DNA from: an uncultured beta proteobacterium
Lineage (GTDB): Bacteria > Pseudomonadota > Gammaproteobacteria > Burkholderiales > Burkholderiaceae
Assembly: GCA_903843315.1 (NCBI GenBank)
Contig: CAIMPQ010000126.1
Span: 1-9,549 of the forward strand
Direction of reading: 5' to 3'
Length of the DNA: 9,549 bases
Below, piece after piece: positions 1 through 6,776 of this stretch. How positions within the stretch are numbered: the stretch's first letter is position 1; each line of letters begins with the position of its first letter. The position numbers and the translations under genes are program-made. The notes under the pieces were generated by a model. That model was not told where the DNA came from, searched no databases, and saw nothing but the letters and a program-made list of their open reading frames with translations.

Positions 1-27
1 GCCTTATTGCAGAAAATAGATTCTCAC

Positions 28-684
28 ATGCCGTTTACCAAGTCAGAACGGATCATTATTTGCATTGTTCTGCTGTTGCATGCTTTGCCTGCTTTAGAAT
101 TTTTACATTGGAGTTCGCAGCCCACTAAATCAGATGATGAACGTGTTGCGGTCAACTTAGTGAGCCCAGAGGCTGCCCAGAAAAGTCAGCAAGCGCCAGC
201 TGCTACCCCGCCAAAACCAAAGGAAGAGCCTAAGAAACCGGTTGAGGAAAAGCCTTTACCAAAGCCCGCACCTTCCCAGACTCCAGCCCAACAACAAACG
301 CCACCCCAAAAGCCATCTGAGGCTAAGAGCGACTCGCAGCTACAAAATGCATCTGTAGCCCCTGCTACTACAGGGGGTACTAGCGGCACACCGATTCAGA
401 CTGACATTGGTAAACTCGTTGTTGTCTACCTACCGGATGCCGACGCTTACTACCCTTCATTCTCAAAGAGATCAGGGGAGCAAGGCTCAGTTGTAGTGCG
501 TTTAATTATTGATGAAACGGGCAGTGTCGAAGATATCGCTCTATTGCAATCAAGCACCTTTCCACGGCTTGATCGCGCAGCAAGTGAAATTGGTAGGCGT
601 TATCGTTTCAAACCTTTTTTAGTAAATGGCTCACCCCAAAGAATTTCTACTAACCTCTTAATCAAATTTAACCTCAAGAACTAA
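28..684 (+). CDS. tonB: TonB energy transducer
   Basis: Periplasm-spanning protein that passes proton-motive force from ExbB/ExbD to outer-membrane TonB-dependent receptors. With the ATG at 28 the protein has 218 residues, near the usual TonB length. It has a short N-terminal membrane anchor (about residues 9-26) containing His18, in the place of the anchor histidine of TonB proteins. A Pro/Lys/Glu-rich spacer follows (about 56-98, with KPKEEPKKP-type runs), then a typical C-terminal receptor-binding domain (about 127-218). That domain shows the YYP motif, EQGSVVVRLIIDETG, LDRAA and the RFKP core. The frame is open to the left window edge and a TTG at 7 would add seven residues, so the start is not certain. 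exbB begins 5 bp after the stop, which supports one operon. No receptor gene is visible here, so the substrate is unknown. Confidence 0.93.
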   Translation: MPFTKSERIIICIVLLLHALPALEFLHWSSQPTKSDDERVAVNLVSPEAAQKSQQAPAATPPKPKEEPKKPVEEKPLPKPAPSQTPAQQQTPPQKPSEAKSDSQLQNASVAPATTGGTSGTPIQTDIGKLVVVYLPDADAYYPSFSKRSGEQGSVVVRLIIDETGSVEDIALLQSSTFPRLDRAASEIGRRYRFKPFLVNGSPQRISTNLLIKFNLKN

Positions 685-689
685 TTAAT

Positions 690-1382
690 ATGAATACACC
701 ATTTGGCATAGCAAATCTTTGGCTCGAAGGCGACTTCATTACCCGCTTTGTAGCGCTTGCACTCCTGACCTGCTCGATTATTACCTGGGTGATTTTGCTG
801 ACCCGCTTCTGGGACTTGCGCAATCTACGCAAACTAAAGCCTCAAGTCGATCAGTTCTGGCGTGCCACTTCTTATGAGCAAGGCTTGCATGCCTTTACTC
901 ATCAACCAGGCAACCCTTACTATCACATCGCTAAATCGGCAGCTGGCGCATCAACCCATCACCAAAGCCAATCGACTAACCATCGCGAACTGCTACAAAC
1001 ACTCAATTATTCCGAGTGGATGGCCCGGAGTCTGAAAAATAGTGTTGATAGCATTGCTGCAGGATTACAAAAAGGACTCACCTTCCTGGGATCTACTGGC
1101 GCGGTGGCACCATTTATTGGATTATTCGGTACCGTATGGGGCATTTACCATGCCTTAATCTCAATTAGCAGCTCTGGTAGCGCCCATATTGACCAGGTAG
1201 CGGGCCCAATCGGTGAGGCACTCATCATGACCGCTTTAGGTTTAGCAGTTGCGATCCCCGCGGTACTCGGATTTAACGCTATCAACCGTGCAAACAAATT
1301 GCTAGTAGCCGACCTGAATCGCTTTGGTAACGACTTGCTTGCTTACTTTGTTACCGGTGCACGCGTAGAGTCCGGAGAATAA
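690..1382 (+). CDS. exbB: ExbB, MotA/TolQ/ExbB proton channel subunit
   Basis: Inner-membrane proton channel subunit that forms a pentamer around ExbD and energises TonB. The 230 residues show three membrane segments: about 18-38, 131-157 and 173-196. Between the first and second lies a cytoplasmic region of some 90 residues, the standard ExbB/TolQ topology. The channel-lining motifs are clear: GSTGAVAPFIGLFGTVWG and GPIGEALIMTALGLAVAIP. Thr148, Glu176 and Thr181 fall at the positions of the functionally important polar residues of E. coli ExbB. The gene lies between tonB (5-bp gap) and exbD (2-bp gap). No clear Shine-Dalgarno sequence precedes the ATG, so it may rely on coupling to tonB. ExbB rather than TolQ is chosen because of the tonB and exbD neighbours. 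Confidence 0.95.
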   Translation: MNTPFGIANLWLEGDFITRFVALALLTCSIITWVILLTRFWDLRNLRKLKPQVDQFWRATSYEQGLHAFTHQPGNPYYHIAKSAAGASTHHQSQSTNHRELLQTLNYSEWMARSLKNSVDSIAAGLQKGLTFLGSTGAVAPFIGLFGTVWGIYHALISISSSGSAHIDQVAGPIGEALIMTALGLAVAIPAVLGFNAINRANKLLVADLNRFGNDLLAYFVTGARVESGE

Positions 1383-1384
1383 GC

Positions 1385-1798
1385 ATGTCTTTTCATATCA
1401 AAGAGGATCAGAGTGATGACGCCATTATGGCGGAAATCAACATGACGCCAATGGTTGACGTCATGTTGGTATTGTTGATTATTTTCATCATTACTCTTCC
1501 TGTCATCCAACAAGCAGTCAAAGTTGAACTCCCAAAAGCCAATAGCGTTCGCAATGAAGTGAAACCAGAATCAGTGCAGGTATCGATTGACGCTAAAGGC
1601 CAAATCTTTTGGAACAGTACGGCGATTGATTTAAAGACTTTTGATGGCTATGCAGAAAAGGCTGCTGGAAAAGATCCGCAACCGGAAATTAATTTACGAG
1701 CTGACAAATCCGTGAAGTATGAATATGTAGCGCAAGTCTTAGCAGCATCACGCCGCGCCGGCCTAACTAAACTCGGCTTTGTTACCGAACCCGATTAA
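1385..1798 (+). CDS. exbD: ExbD, biopolymer transport protein
   Basis: Partner of ExbB in the TonB motor. It has one membrane helix and a periplasmic domain that contacts TonB. The 137 residues begin with a short cytoplasmic tail followed by the family signature INMTPMVDVMLVLLIIF (18-34). Asp25 lies at the start of the helix, the conserved proton-carrying aspartate. The remainder (about 45-137) is the periplasmic ExbD/TolR domain, with the usual ending of a repeat-like alpha/beta fold (YVAQVLAASRRAGLTKLGFV). A GGAG Shine-Dalgarno sequence at 1374-1377 sits inside the end of exbB, 7 nt before the ATG, indicating coupled translation. The gene ends 3 bp from the convergent gene at 1802, with no terminator between them. 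Confidence 0.95.
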   Translation: MSFHIKEDQSDDAIMAEINMTPMVDVMLVLLIIFIITLPVIQQAVKVELPKANSVRNEVKPESVQVSIDAKGQIFWNSTAIDLKTFDGYAEKAAGKDPQPEINLRADKSVKYEYVAQVLAASRRAGLTKLGFVTEPD

Positions 1799-1801
1799 GC
1801 C

Positions 1802-2266
1802 CTATTGAGGTTTAAAAGGGATTTTGGCGGGGAGGCAAGTTTCTTCACTGACGTGAGTTCCATTCCCCAAAGACGCACCCAAGATGCCGCCCTGGATTTT
1901 TTCTACTTTCTTGAGCTTGCCAGTGACAGGATCAAGGGTAATGTGAGTTAAGGCAGTGCCGGCAGAATAGGAAGTGCCCATGATTTCTTCAGGCGCAAAA
2001 CTGGCTTCTATCACGATGAAAATATTTGGGCGGGCAAGAGTGACGCTCTTGACAGCTTGCGTTCCAAAGGCATCAGACTGATCCAAATCCCGATTATCTA
2101 AAAATACTTTTGCCTTTTGCGTCTTAGATGCAAGAGTAATTTTCATTTCATACTCTTCGACATAATTATTTTCCGAACGCTTGCAATCAAAGAAAATAGA
2201 TTGCCCCATCACAGAAGTGATTGAGCTGCAAAACAATAACAGGATTGGTAGGTGTATTTTTCTCAA
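1802..2266 (-). CDS. Small secreted protein of unknown function
   Basis: I do not recognise a family. The 154-residue product starts with a convincing Sec signal peptide: MRKIH, then a hydrophobic LPILLLF stretch, with probable cleavage after VMG (residue 21). The mature part has exactly two cysteines (Cys28 and Cys144), which could form a disulfide linking the ends of a small periplasmic domain. It is rich in beta-prone segments, such as VTLARPNIFIVIEASF and TALTHITLDP. Cys13 in the signal does not fit a lipobox, because Phe precedes it. The start is TTG. No in-frame ATG lies upstream before a stop, and the first internal ATG (Met20) would destroy the signal peptide. The gene starts 28 nt downstream of tRNA-Leu on the same strand and may share its transcript. 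It converges on exbD with a 3-bp gap. Confidence 0.72.
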   Translation of the reverse strand: MRKIHLPILLLFCSSITSVMGQSIFFDCKRSENNYVEEYEMKITLASKTQKAKVFLDNRDLDQSDAFGTQAVKSVTLARPNIFIVIEASFAPEEIMGTSYSAGTALTHITLDPVTGKLKKVEKIQGGILGASLGNGTHVSEETCLPAKIPFKPQ

Positions 2267-2294
2267 GATCTTGATGAGGAAAGGATTGAATTAT

Positions 2295-2383
2295 TGGTGC
2301 CCGAGGCCGGAATCGAACCGGCACGACTTTTTTGAGTCGGCAGATTTTAAATCTGCTGTGTCTACCGATTTCACCACTCGGGC
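2295..2383 (-). tRNA. tRNA-Leu, anticodon UAA
   Basis: Read on the minus strand, the 7-bp acceptor stem GCCCGAG/CTCGGGC pairs perfectly, followed by discriminator A and an encoded CCA. The D-arm region is TGGTGAAATCGGTAGACAC. The anticodon stem is GCAGA/TCTGC with the 7-nt loop TTTAAAA, so the anticodon is UAA and the tRNA reads UUA/UUG leucine codons. A long variable arm (GACT...AGTC) marks a class II tRNA such as leucine. The T-arm GCCGGTTCGATTCCGGC has the standard TTCGA loop. The tRNA is complete and appears functional. No terminator is visible between its 3' end and the small secreted-protein gene downstream. Confidence 0.97.
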
Positions 2384-2429
2384 TCGCACTAGCAGTAACT
2401 GCCGCGCTAAATAAATCAAGACAAACGAA

Positions 2430-2438
2430 ATTTTAGCA
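2430..2438 (-). promoter_or_regulatory. Possible extended -10 element for tRNA-Leu
   Basis: On the minus strand this reads TGCTAAAAT, an extended -10 (TGn plus a 5/6 match to TATAAT), about 47 nt upstream of the mature tRNA 5' end. No good -35 box is seen 16-18 bp further upstream, so support rests on the extended -10 alone. The 2384-2516 interval is the divergent intergenic region between this tRNA and the acylase gene. Apart from this motif and the inverted repeat at 2462-2481, I see nothing in it. Confidence 0.28.
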
Positions 2439-2461
2439 CGCGAGCCCAGAAAGACTCAGGA

Positions 2462-2481
2462 AGCTCTAACTACCGAGAGCT
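2462..2481. repeat. Short inverted repeat upstream of the acylase gene
   Basis: AGCTCT and AGAGCT form a perfect 6-bp inverted repeat separated by 8 nt (AACTACCG). It lies 35 bp upstream of the acylase ATG, in the divergent intergenic region. The position would suit a small operator or weak hairpin, but a 6-bp repeat can arise by chance and no regulator family can be named. Confidence 0.3.
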
Positions 2482-2516
2482 AGGGCTTAATTCACCAAAA
2501 CCACTAAACTACGATC

Positions 2517-4976
2517 ATGAAATCCCCTGGTAATTTGACTGTCCTTGGCAAGATTGTGCGCCCCCTCATGTGGATAGGTGGCTTTGCCTTGGTGATCTGT
2601 CTAGTAAGCACTATGGCCTACCTCTACTCAGCCCAAACCAGTCCTTCTGGTAAACGGGCCATCAAAGGTCTTGGGGATTCCGTCGTGATCACTTTTGATG
2701 ATGCAGATATCCCTCATATCAAAGCAAACTCCCCTACCGATGCGGTATTTGCATTGGGCTATTTACATGCCTCTGAACGTTCATGGCAACTCGAAATGAA
2801 TCGCCGTTTAGCTAGTGGACGATTGTCTGAAATATTGGGCAATGACACCGTCAGTATTGATCGCTTTATTCGTACGCTTGGCATTAAGCGCGCTGCTGAA
2901 CGCCAATTTGATCGATACCCCGTTGCAGCTAAACGCTTACTTCAGGCCTATGCAGATGGTGTGAATACCGGCAATGCCCATTTAGGCTGGGCGCTTCCAG
3001 TCGAATACTTTTTAACTGGATCAAAACCGGGTCATTGGTCTCCAACAGATAGCGTTGCCTGGATGTTAATGATGGCCTACGATTTGGGTGGTAACTGGCA
3101 AAAAGAATTGCAACGCCTAGAGCTCTCCCAATTTCTGACTACTAAACAAGTCTGGGAAATTACCCCTCCATACGATGCTGGGGAACCCGTTAGTAATTTG
3201 GACTTTGCCAAAATCTACCAAGATCTCAAAGTCTTTAATCCAAAGCCCGGTCCCGCAGAGGATAAGTCTAAGAAACTCCCCTCTACTGAACTTACCTCAA
3301 TACCACTTCCGGGCGGTAAAGATGGTGTTGGGTCGAATAACTGGGCCTTAAGCGGCAAGCTCACGACCAGCGGCAAGCCTTTATTGGCAAATGATCCACA
3401 TTTGGGTTTATCCGCACCTGCCATCTGGTACTTCGCCCACCTCAATGCTCCAGGATTGGATGTGATTGGTGCCACCCTACCCGGTATCCCTGCGGTTGTT
3501 TTAGGAAGAACCGATAAATTAGCATGGAGCTTTACGAATACCGGCCCCGATGTTCAGGATTTATATATTGAGCAAATTGATCCCAGTAATCCGGGTATGT
3601 ATCGAGGACCGGATGGCTATCTGCCATTCAAAGTTCATCAGGAAATCATTGATATCAAGGGATCGCCTTCACTCAATTTCCTGGTCAAGGAAACTCGGCA
3701 TGGTCCCGTAATTTCCGACTCCTATGCACGCGCTAAGCGCAGTATCGATACTAGTCGATTTGCTTTAGCGCTACGCTGGACTGCATTGGATCTTGAGAAC
3801 CAATCTGTTGTTGGTTTGTTGGATATCAATCGTGCTAAAGACCTAGATACCCTTAAAGAGGCGCTACATAAAAACTATGCGCCCATGCAAAACGTAGTGA
3901 TGGCAGATTTAGAAGGAAATATCGCCTATCAAGCAGCTGGTGTTGCCCCGAAACGAGTATTGCATCAAGGCTTATATGGAGTAGCTCCTGCCCTTGGATG
4001 GGATAAGCAATATGACTGGAATGGCTATGTGCCATTTAATCAATTACCTTCTAGTAATAACCCAGAGCAAGGGTGGATCGCTACCGCCAATCAAAAAATC
4101 ATTGCAGTGAATGACCCAAATCCATTGACCGGGGATTGGGAAATGCCAACACGATATGACCGCATTGTGGAACTCATCAAAGCTCGGAATAGTCATGATG
4201 CGAATGACATGAAAACGATGCAGGCAGATACCCTTTCCTTAGGTGCGACCCCCTTGCTATCCTTATTTAAAGCGAGCCAGTCTAGCCATAAGCTTGCTCC
4301 TCAAGCTTTAGAGATCAGCAAAACTTTTGATGGGGATATGAAGGTGGATAGCGCAGGTGCTCTGATATTTAACGCATGGGCCGATCAACTCACGCGGAAT
4401 TTATTCTCACGCTTAGGCTATTTATTTACTGAAAACTATGGGTCGCGTCATTTTAGAAATTCGCTTTTTCTGGCATTACAAAATCCTGCTAGCCCTTGGT
4501 GTGACAATCCGAAAACCAATGCTGTGGAATCGTGTAGTGATGCCTCAAATAATGCTTTTGATCAGGCGCTAGACTATCTCAGCAGTCAATACGGCAATGA
4601 TCCTAAAAGTTGGGCATGGGGTAAAGCTCATATCGCCATCTCGGAACATCGCCCTTTAAGCAAGGTACCCTTACTTGGAGAGTACTTCAATATCAAGACT
4701 CCTTTTCCAGGAGATGGATTCTCGATCAATGTAGGTAGGCCTGAATTACTCAAATCCAGCAACCCCTACGAAACAATCCAGGCACCCAGTTTACGCACTA
4801 TTTATGATTTTTCTGACCTTGAAAAGTCCCTCTTTATCTATCAGACTGGACAATCCGGCTGGGTACAGAGCAAGCTCTATCGAAATATGAACCCGCTGTG
4901 GGCTAAGAGTGAATATCTGCCCTTACAAATGAAGCCCGAACACACCAAGCGTCAACTCGAATTGGCCATCAAGTAA
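2517..4976 (+). CDS. Penicillin/AHL acylase family Ntn hydrolase, membrane-anchored
   Basis: A precursor of the S45 peptidase family, which self-cleaves into alpha and beta chains and hydrolyses amide bonds of penicillins, acyl-homoserine lactones or related acylamides. The 819 residues match the family's usual 750-850. An N-terminal hydrophobic segment (about 17-39) is a signal or membrane anchor, placing the enzyme in the periplasm. The alpha-chain region follows (FDDADIPHIKA, ALGYLHASERSWQLEM, GRLSEILG). The autocleavage site is at Gly272/Ser273 in GVGSNNWALSG, so Ser273 (TCG at 3333) would be the beta-chain N-terminal nucleophile. Other hallmarks are NDPHLGL (292-298), AWSFTNTGPDVQDLYIE (336-352) and Asn525 in ATAN, the probable oxyanion-hole asparagine. 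All key residues are intact. The ATG lacks a visible Shine-Dalgarno sequence. The actual substrate cannot be read from the sequence. Confidence 0.93.
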   Translation: MKSPGNLTVLGKIVRPLMWIGGFALVICLVSTMAYLYSAQTSPSGKRAIKGLGDSVVITFDDADIPHIKANSPTDAVFALGYLHASERSWQLEMNRRLASGRLSEILGNDTVSIDRFIRTLGIKRAAERQFDRYPVAAKRLLQAYADGVNTGNAHLGWALPVEYFLTGSKPGHWSPTDSVAWMLMMAYDLGGNWQKELQRLELSQFLTTKQVWEITPPYDAGEPVSNLDFAKIYQDLKVFNPKPGPAEDKSKKLPSTELTSIPLPGGKDGVGSNNWALSGKLTTSGKPLLANDPHLGLSAPAIWYFAHLNAPGLDVIGATLPGIPAVVLGRTDKLAWSFTNTGPDVQDLYIEQIDPSNPGMYRGPDGYLPFKVHQEIIDIKGSPSLNFLVKETRHGPVISDSYARAKRSIDTSRFALALRWTALDLENQSVVGLLDINRAKDLDTLKEALHKNYAPMQNVVMADLEGNIAYQAAGVAPKRVLHQGLYGVAPALGWDKQYDWNGYVPFNQLPSSNNPEQGWIATANQKIIAVNDPNPLTGDWEMPTRYDRIVELIKARNSHDANDMKTMQADTLSLGATPLLSLFKASQSSHKLAPQALEISKTFDGDMKVDSAGALIFNAWADQLTRNLFSRLGYLFTENYGSRHFRNSLFLALQNPASPWCDNPKTNAVESCSDASNNAFDQALDYLSSQYGNDPKSWAWGKAHIAISEHRPLSKVPLLGEYFNIKTPFPGDGFSINVGRPELLKSSNPYETIQAPSLRTIYDFSDLEKSLFIYQTGQSGWVQSKLYRNMNPLWAKSEYLPLQMKPEHTKRQLELAIK

Positions 4977-4979
4977 AAC

Positions 4980-5010
4980 TTGGCTAGGTCTTGCCCTAGG
5001 CGTTTAAAAT
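4980..5010 (+). promoter_or_regulatory. Weak candidate promoter for the adhesin-E-like gene
   Basis: TTGGCT at 4980-4985 could serve as a -35 box (4/6 match). TAAAAT at 5005-5010 could serve as the -10 box (5/6 match). The 19-bp spacer is longer than the 17 bp optimum. The pair lies between the acylase stop codon and the next gene. A 6-bp AT-rich hairpin (CTTATT/AATAAG, 5013-5030) falls in the predicted leader. The call is tentative. Confidence 0.22.
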
Positions 5011-5051
5011 AACTTATTGATAAAAATAAGCACTAATTAGGACAAATACTC

Positions 5052-5465
5052 ATGAAAAAATTGAACTCCTTTTTTACCTCCTCCATTGCAATCACTTTAT
5101 TGTCTTTAACCAGCACTGCTTATGCAGAATGGAAAGAGTTGGGATCCAATGAAGTGATGACCGTATATGCTGATGCAGACACTATCAGTGGTAGCGGAAA
5201 CAAAGTCCAGATCATGTCAATGCTTGACCTAAAAAAACCGGGTGTTAATCCAAACAATAAACAGGTTGTTAGCTCGATTGTTGGTCTTAATGAATACAAC
5301 TGTCCGGAGATTAGCTATCGCCCTATTGAATTTAAAGAATTCGCGGGCAACAAAGGTAGCGGTAATGTAGTTTCAGATAGCAAGACTCCTGATAGTAAGT
5401 TTGAGCCTGTGATTGATGGGTCCTGGACAGCCGGGGTTTTCAAAGTTGTTTGCAAATTACAATAA
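5052..5465 (+). CDS. Surface-adhesin protein E-like secreted protein
   Basis: The 137-residue product resembles the small adhesin-E family, named after Haemophilus protein E and common as uncharacterised secreted proteins in proteobacteria. A clear Sec signal peptide (MKKLNSFF, then a hydrophobic stretch) ends at AYA, with cleavage before Glu26. The mature part follows the family pattern: WKELGSNEVMTVYADADTI at its start, a central MSMLDLKKPG strand, then LNEYNCPE and a FEPV...SW...FKVVCK ending. Cys84 and Cys134 would form the family's disulfide. AGGA at 5039-5042, 9 nt before the ATG, is a good ribosome binding site. In free-living bacteria the role is unknown, and the adhesin name should not be read as evidence of pathogenicity. 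The next gene starts inside its 3' end. Confidence 0.75.
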   Translation: MKKLNSFFTSSIAITLLSLTSTAYAEWKELGSNEVMTVYADADTISGSGNKVQIMSMLDLKKPGVNPNNKQVVSSIVGLNEYNCPEISYRPIEFKEFAGNKGSGNVVSDSKTPDSKFEPVIDGSWTAGVFKVVCKLQ

Positions 5466-5841
5466 ACCCAAAATTCAATCCAAACTCAAAACTGGGGTTA
5501 GTTTTTTTCTTGTCTTTAGTTTGACTTGCCTCCAAGGTTGTGTCGCACCCCTGGCTGCAGTGGGAGCCTCTGGCTCTACCGTGGCCAGCACAGCTGGAAC
5601 AACCGTAGCCACGGCTGCTGTAGCAAACCCAGTTACCGCTACTAGCCTCGCTTCTTCTGCCACTACTGGTAAATCGCCTCTAGAGCACGCCACGTCTGCT
5701 GCTACTAAAAAAGATTGCAGCTTTATTAATGCACTTTCAGCCAAACCCATTTGCGTAGATATCCCCGTTCCTACTATTACAGACAATAGCTCGCCCTTAT
5801 TAGGTCCAGCCGACTTTGTAATACAGCCTATTACGCAATAA
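5416..5841 (+). CDS. Low-complexity lipoprotein of unknown function
   Basis: No family with a known function is recognised. From the ATG at 5416 there are 141 residues. A basic stretch (KPKIQSKLK) and a hydrophobic segment (GVSFFLVFSLTC) lead to a lipobox LQGC, with Cys42 the predicted lipidated residue, so it should be membrane-anchored in the periplasm. Residues 43-97 are mostly Ala, Thr, Ser, Val and Gly. A compact segment KDCSFINALSAKPICVD follows, with Cys101 and Cys113 likely paired, and then a Pro/Ile-rich tail. The ATG lies 50 bp inside the adhesin-E-like gene and would give an unusually long n-region of some 27 residues. A TTG at 5446 (12 nt after a GGGG) would give a more ordinary 32-residue signal. 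The overlap suggests coupled translation with the upstream gene. Confidence 0.66.
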   Translation: MGPGQPGFSKLFANYNKPKIQSKLKTGVSFFLVFSLTCLQGCVAPLAAVGASGSTVASTAGTTVATAAVANPVTATSLASSATTGKSPLEHATSAATKKDCSFINALSAKPICVDIPVPTITDNSSPLLGPADFVIQPITQ

Positions 5842-5851
5842 TGCGCCCAAC

Positions 5852-5878
5852 CTGACTTTCAAGGTAACAGTCTAAAAT
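5852..5878 (+). promoter_or_regulatory. Weak candidate promoter for purU
   Basis: TAAAAT at 5873-5878 (5/6 match to the -10 consensus) is preceded, after a 15-bp spacer, by CTGACT at 5852-5857 (4/6 match to the -35 consensus). It lies in the 71-bp gap between the lipoprotein gene and the purU ATG. The spacer is short, so this is only a candidate. Confidence 0.22.
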
Positions 5879-5912
5879 TAGGGTTCACTTGCAATTATTG
5901 AATGAATTAGCC

Positions 5913-6767
5913 ATGACTATCGAAAACTATTACCTCACACTCACCTGTCCAAATAAACCGGGCATTGTTGCTGCAGTTTCTACCTACATTTTTCAGGCTG
6001 GTGGCGATATTGAGGAAGCGCAACAGTTTGATGACAAAGATTCGAAACGCTTTTTTATGCGAGTGAGTTTTAGTTGTCCAACTGATGGTAATACCCTGAG
6101 GTCCGGTTTCTTAGAGATTGCCAAACGCTTTGAGCTGATCTGGGATTTACGCGCCGTTAAAGATTTGAAGCGAATATTGATCATGGCATCCAAACTAGAC
6201 CATTGCTTGGTAGATTTGATGTATCGCTGGCGCATTGGTGAATTGCCCATGATCATCTGTGGAATTGTGTCAAATCACCCGCGTGAAGTTTATGCAAGCA
6301 TCGATTTTGCTGACATTCCTTTCTATCACCTCCCGGTGACACCTGAAACTAAACCAGCGCAAGAAGCAAAACTACTTGAGATTGTTGCTGAATCAAAAGT
6401 AGATATGGTGATTCTGGCTCGTTACATGCAAATTTTGTCTGATGATTTATCTACCAAATTATCAGGTCGCTGTATCAACGTACATCACTCATTTTTACCG
6501 AGCTTTAAAGGTGCCAAGCCTTATCATCAAGCCCATGCTCGCGGCATCAAATTGATTGGCGCAACGGCCCACTTTGTCACCAGCGATTTGGATGAAGGCC
6601 CCATCATTGAACAAGACGTTACCCGCGTAACCCATGGCGATACACCTGAAGACCTGGTGCGTAAGGGTCGTGATATGGAGCGTACCGTGCTATCGAGAGC
6701 GCTGCGGTATTACTTGCATGACCGTGTCTTGATTAACGGCGCTACTTCAGTCGTCTTTTCAGACTAA
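5913..6767 (+). CDS. purU: Formyltetrahydrofolate deformylase
   Basis: Cytoplasmic enzyme that hydrolyses 10-formyltetrahydrofolate to formate and tetrahydrofolate, balancing the one-carbon pool and supplying formate. The 284 residues have the two-domain PurU layout. An N-terminal ACT domain (about 5-80, YLTLTCPNKPGIVAAVST) is followed by a formyltransferase-fold domain (about 84-278). The catalytic triad of the GART/PurU fold is present: Asn189 and His191 in INVHHSFLPSFKG, and Asp227 in SDLDEGPII. The ending DLVRKGRDMERTVLSRAL is also typical. The ATG at 5913 is chosen because it gives the standard PurU N-terminus. A TTG at 5889 would add eight residues that do not resemble the family. No strong Shine-Dalgarno sequence is visible. 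It converges on soxA with a 9-bp gap and has no evident link to the sox genes. Confidence 0.96.
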   Translation: MTIENYYLTLTCPNKPGIVAAVSTYIFQAGGDIEEAQQFDDKDSKRFFMRVSFSCPTDGNTLRSGFLEIAKRFELIWDLRAVKDLKRILIMASKLDHCLVDLMYRWRIGELPMIICGIVSNHPREVYASIDFADIPFYHLPVTPETKPAQEAKLLEIVAESKVDMVILARYMQILSDDLSTKLSGRCINVHHSFLPSFKGAKPYHQAHARGIKLIGATAHFVTSDLDEGPIIEQDVTRVTHGDTPEDLVRKGRDMERTVLSRALRYYLHDRVLINGATSVVFSD

Positions 6768-6776
6768 AGGTACTTT

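Noticed and set aside
186..389. Minus-strand open frame rich in Gly and Ser within tonB.
   Set aside because: It is the complement of the Pro/Lys-rich TonB spacer, and its composition is explained by that.
2295..2383. tRNA-Leu as an integration site for a mobile element.
   Set aside because: No integrase, no direct repeat of the tRNA 3' end and no foreign-looking genes are visible on either side.
2181..2414. Plus-strand open frame across the secreted-protein 5' end and the tRNA.
   Set aside because: It is antisense to the tRNA and to the signal-peptide coding region, with no family resemblance. It is a shadow frame.
4984..4999. CTAGG/CCTAG hairpin behind the acylase gene, considered as a Rho-independent terminator.
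   Set aside because: The stem has only 5 bp and is followed by GCGTTTAAAATAAC rather than a T-run. It also overlaps the candidate promoter.
5475..5786. Minus-strand open frame within the lipoprotein gene.
   Set aside because: It is a complement of the low-complexity Ala/Thr coding stretch, with no ribosome binding site or recognisable domain.
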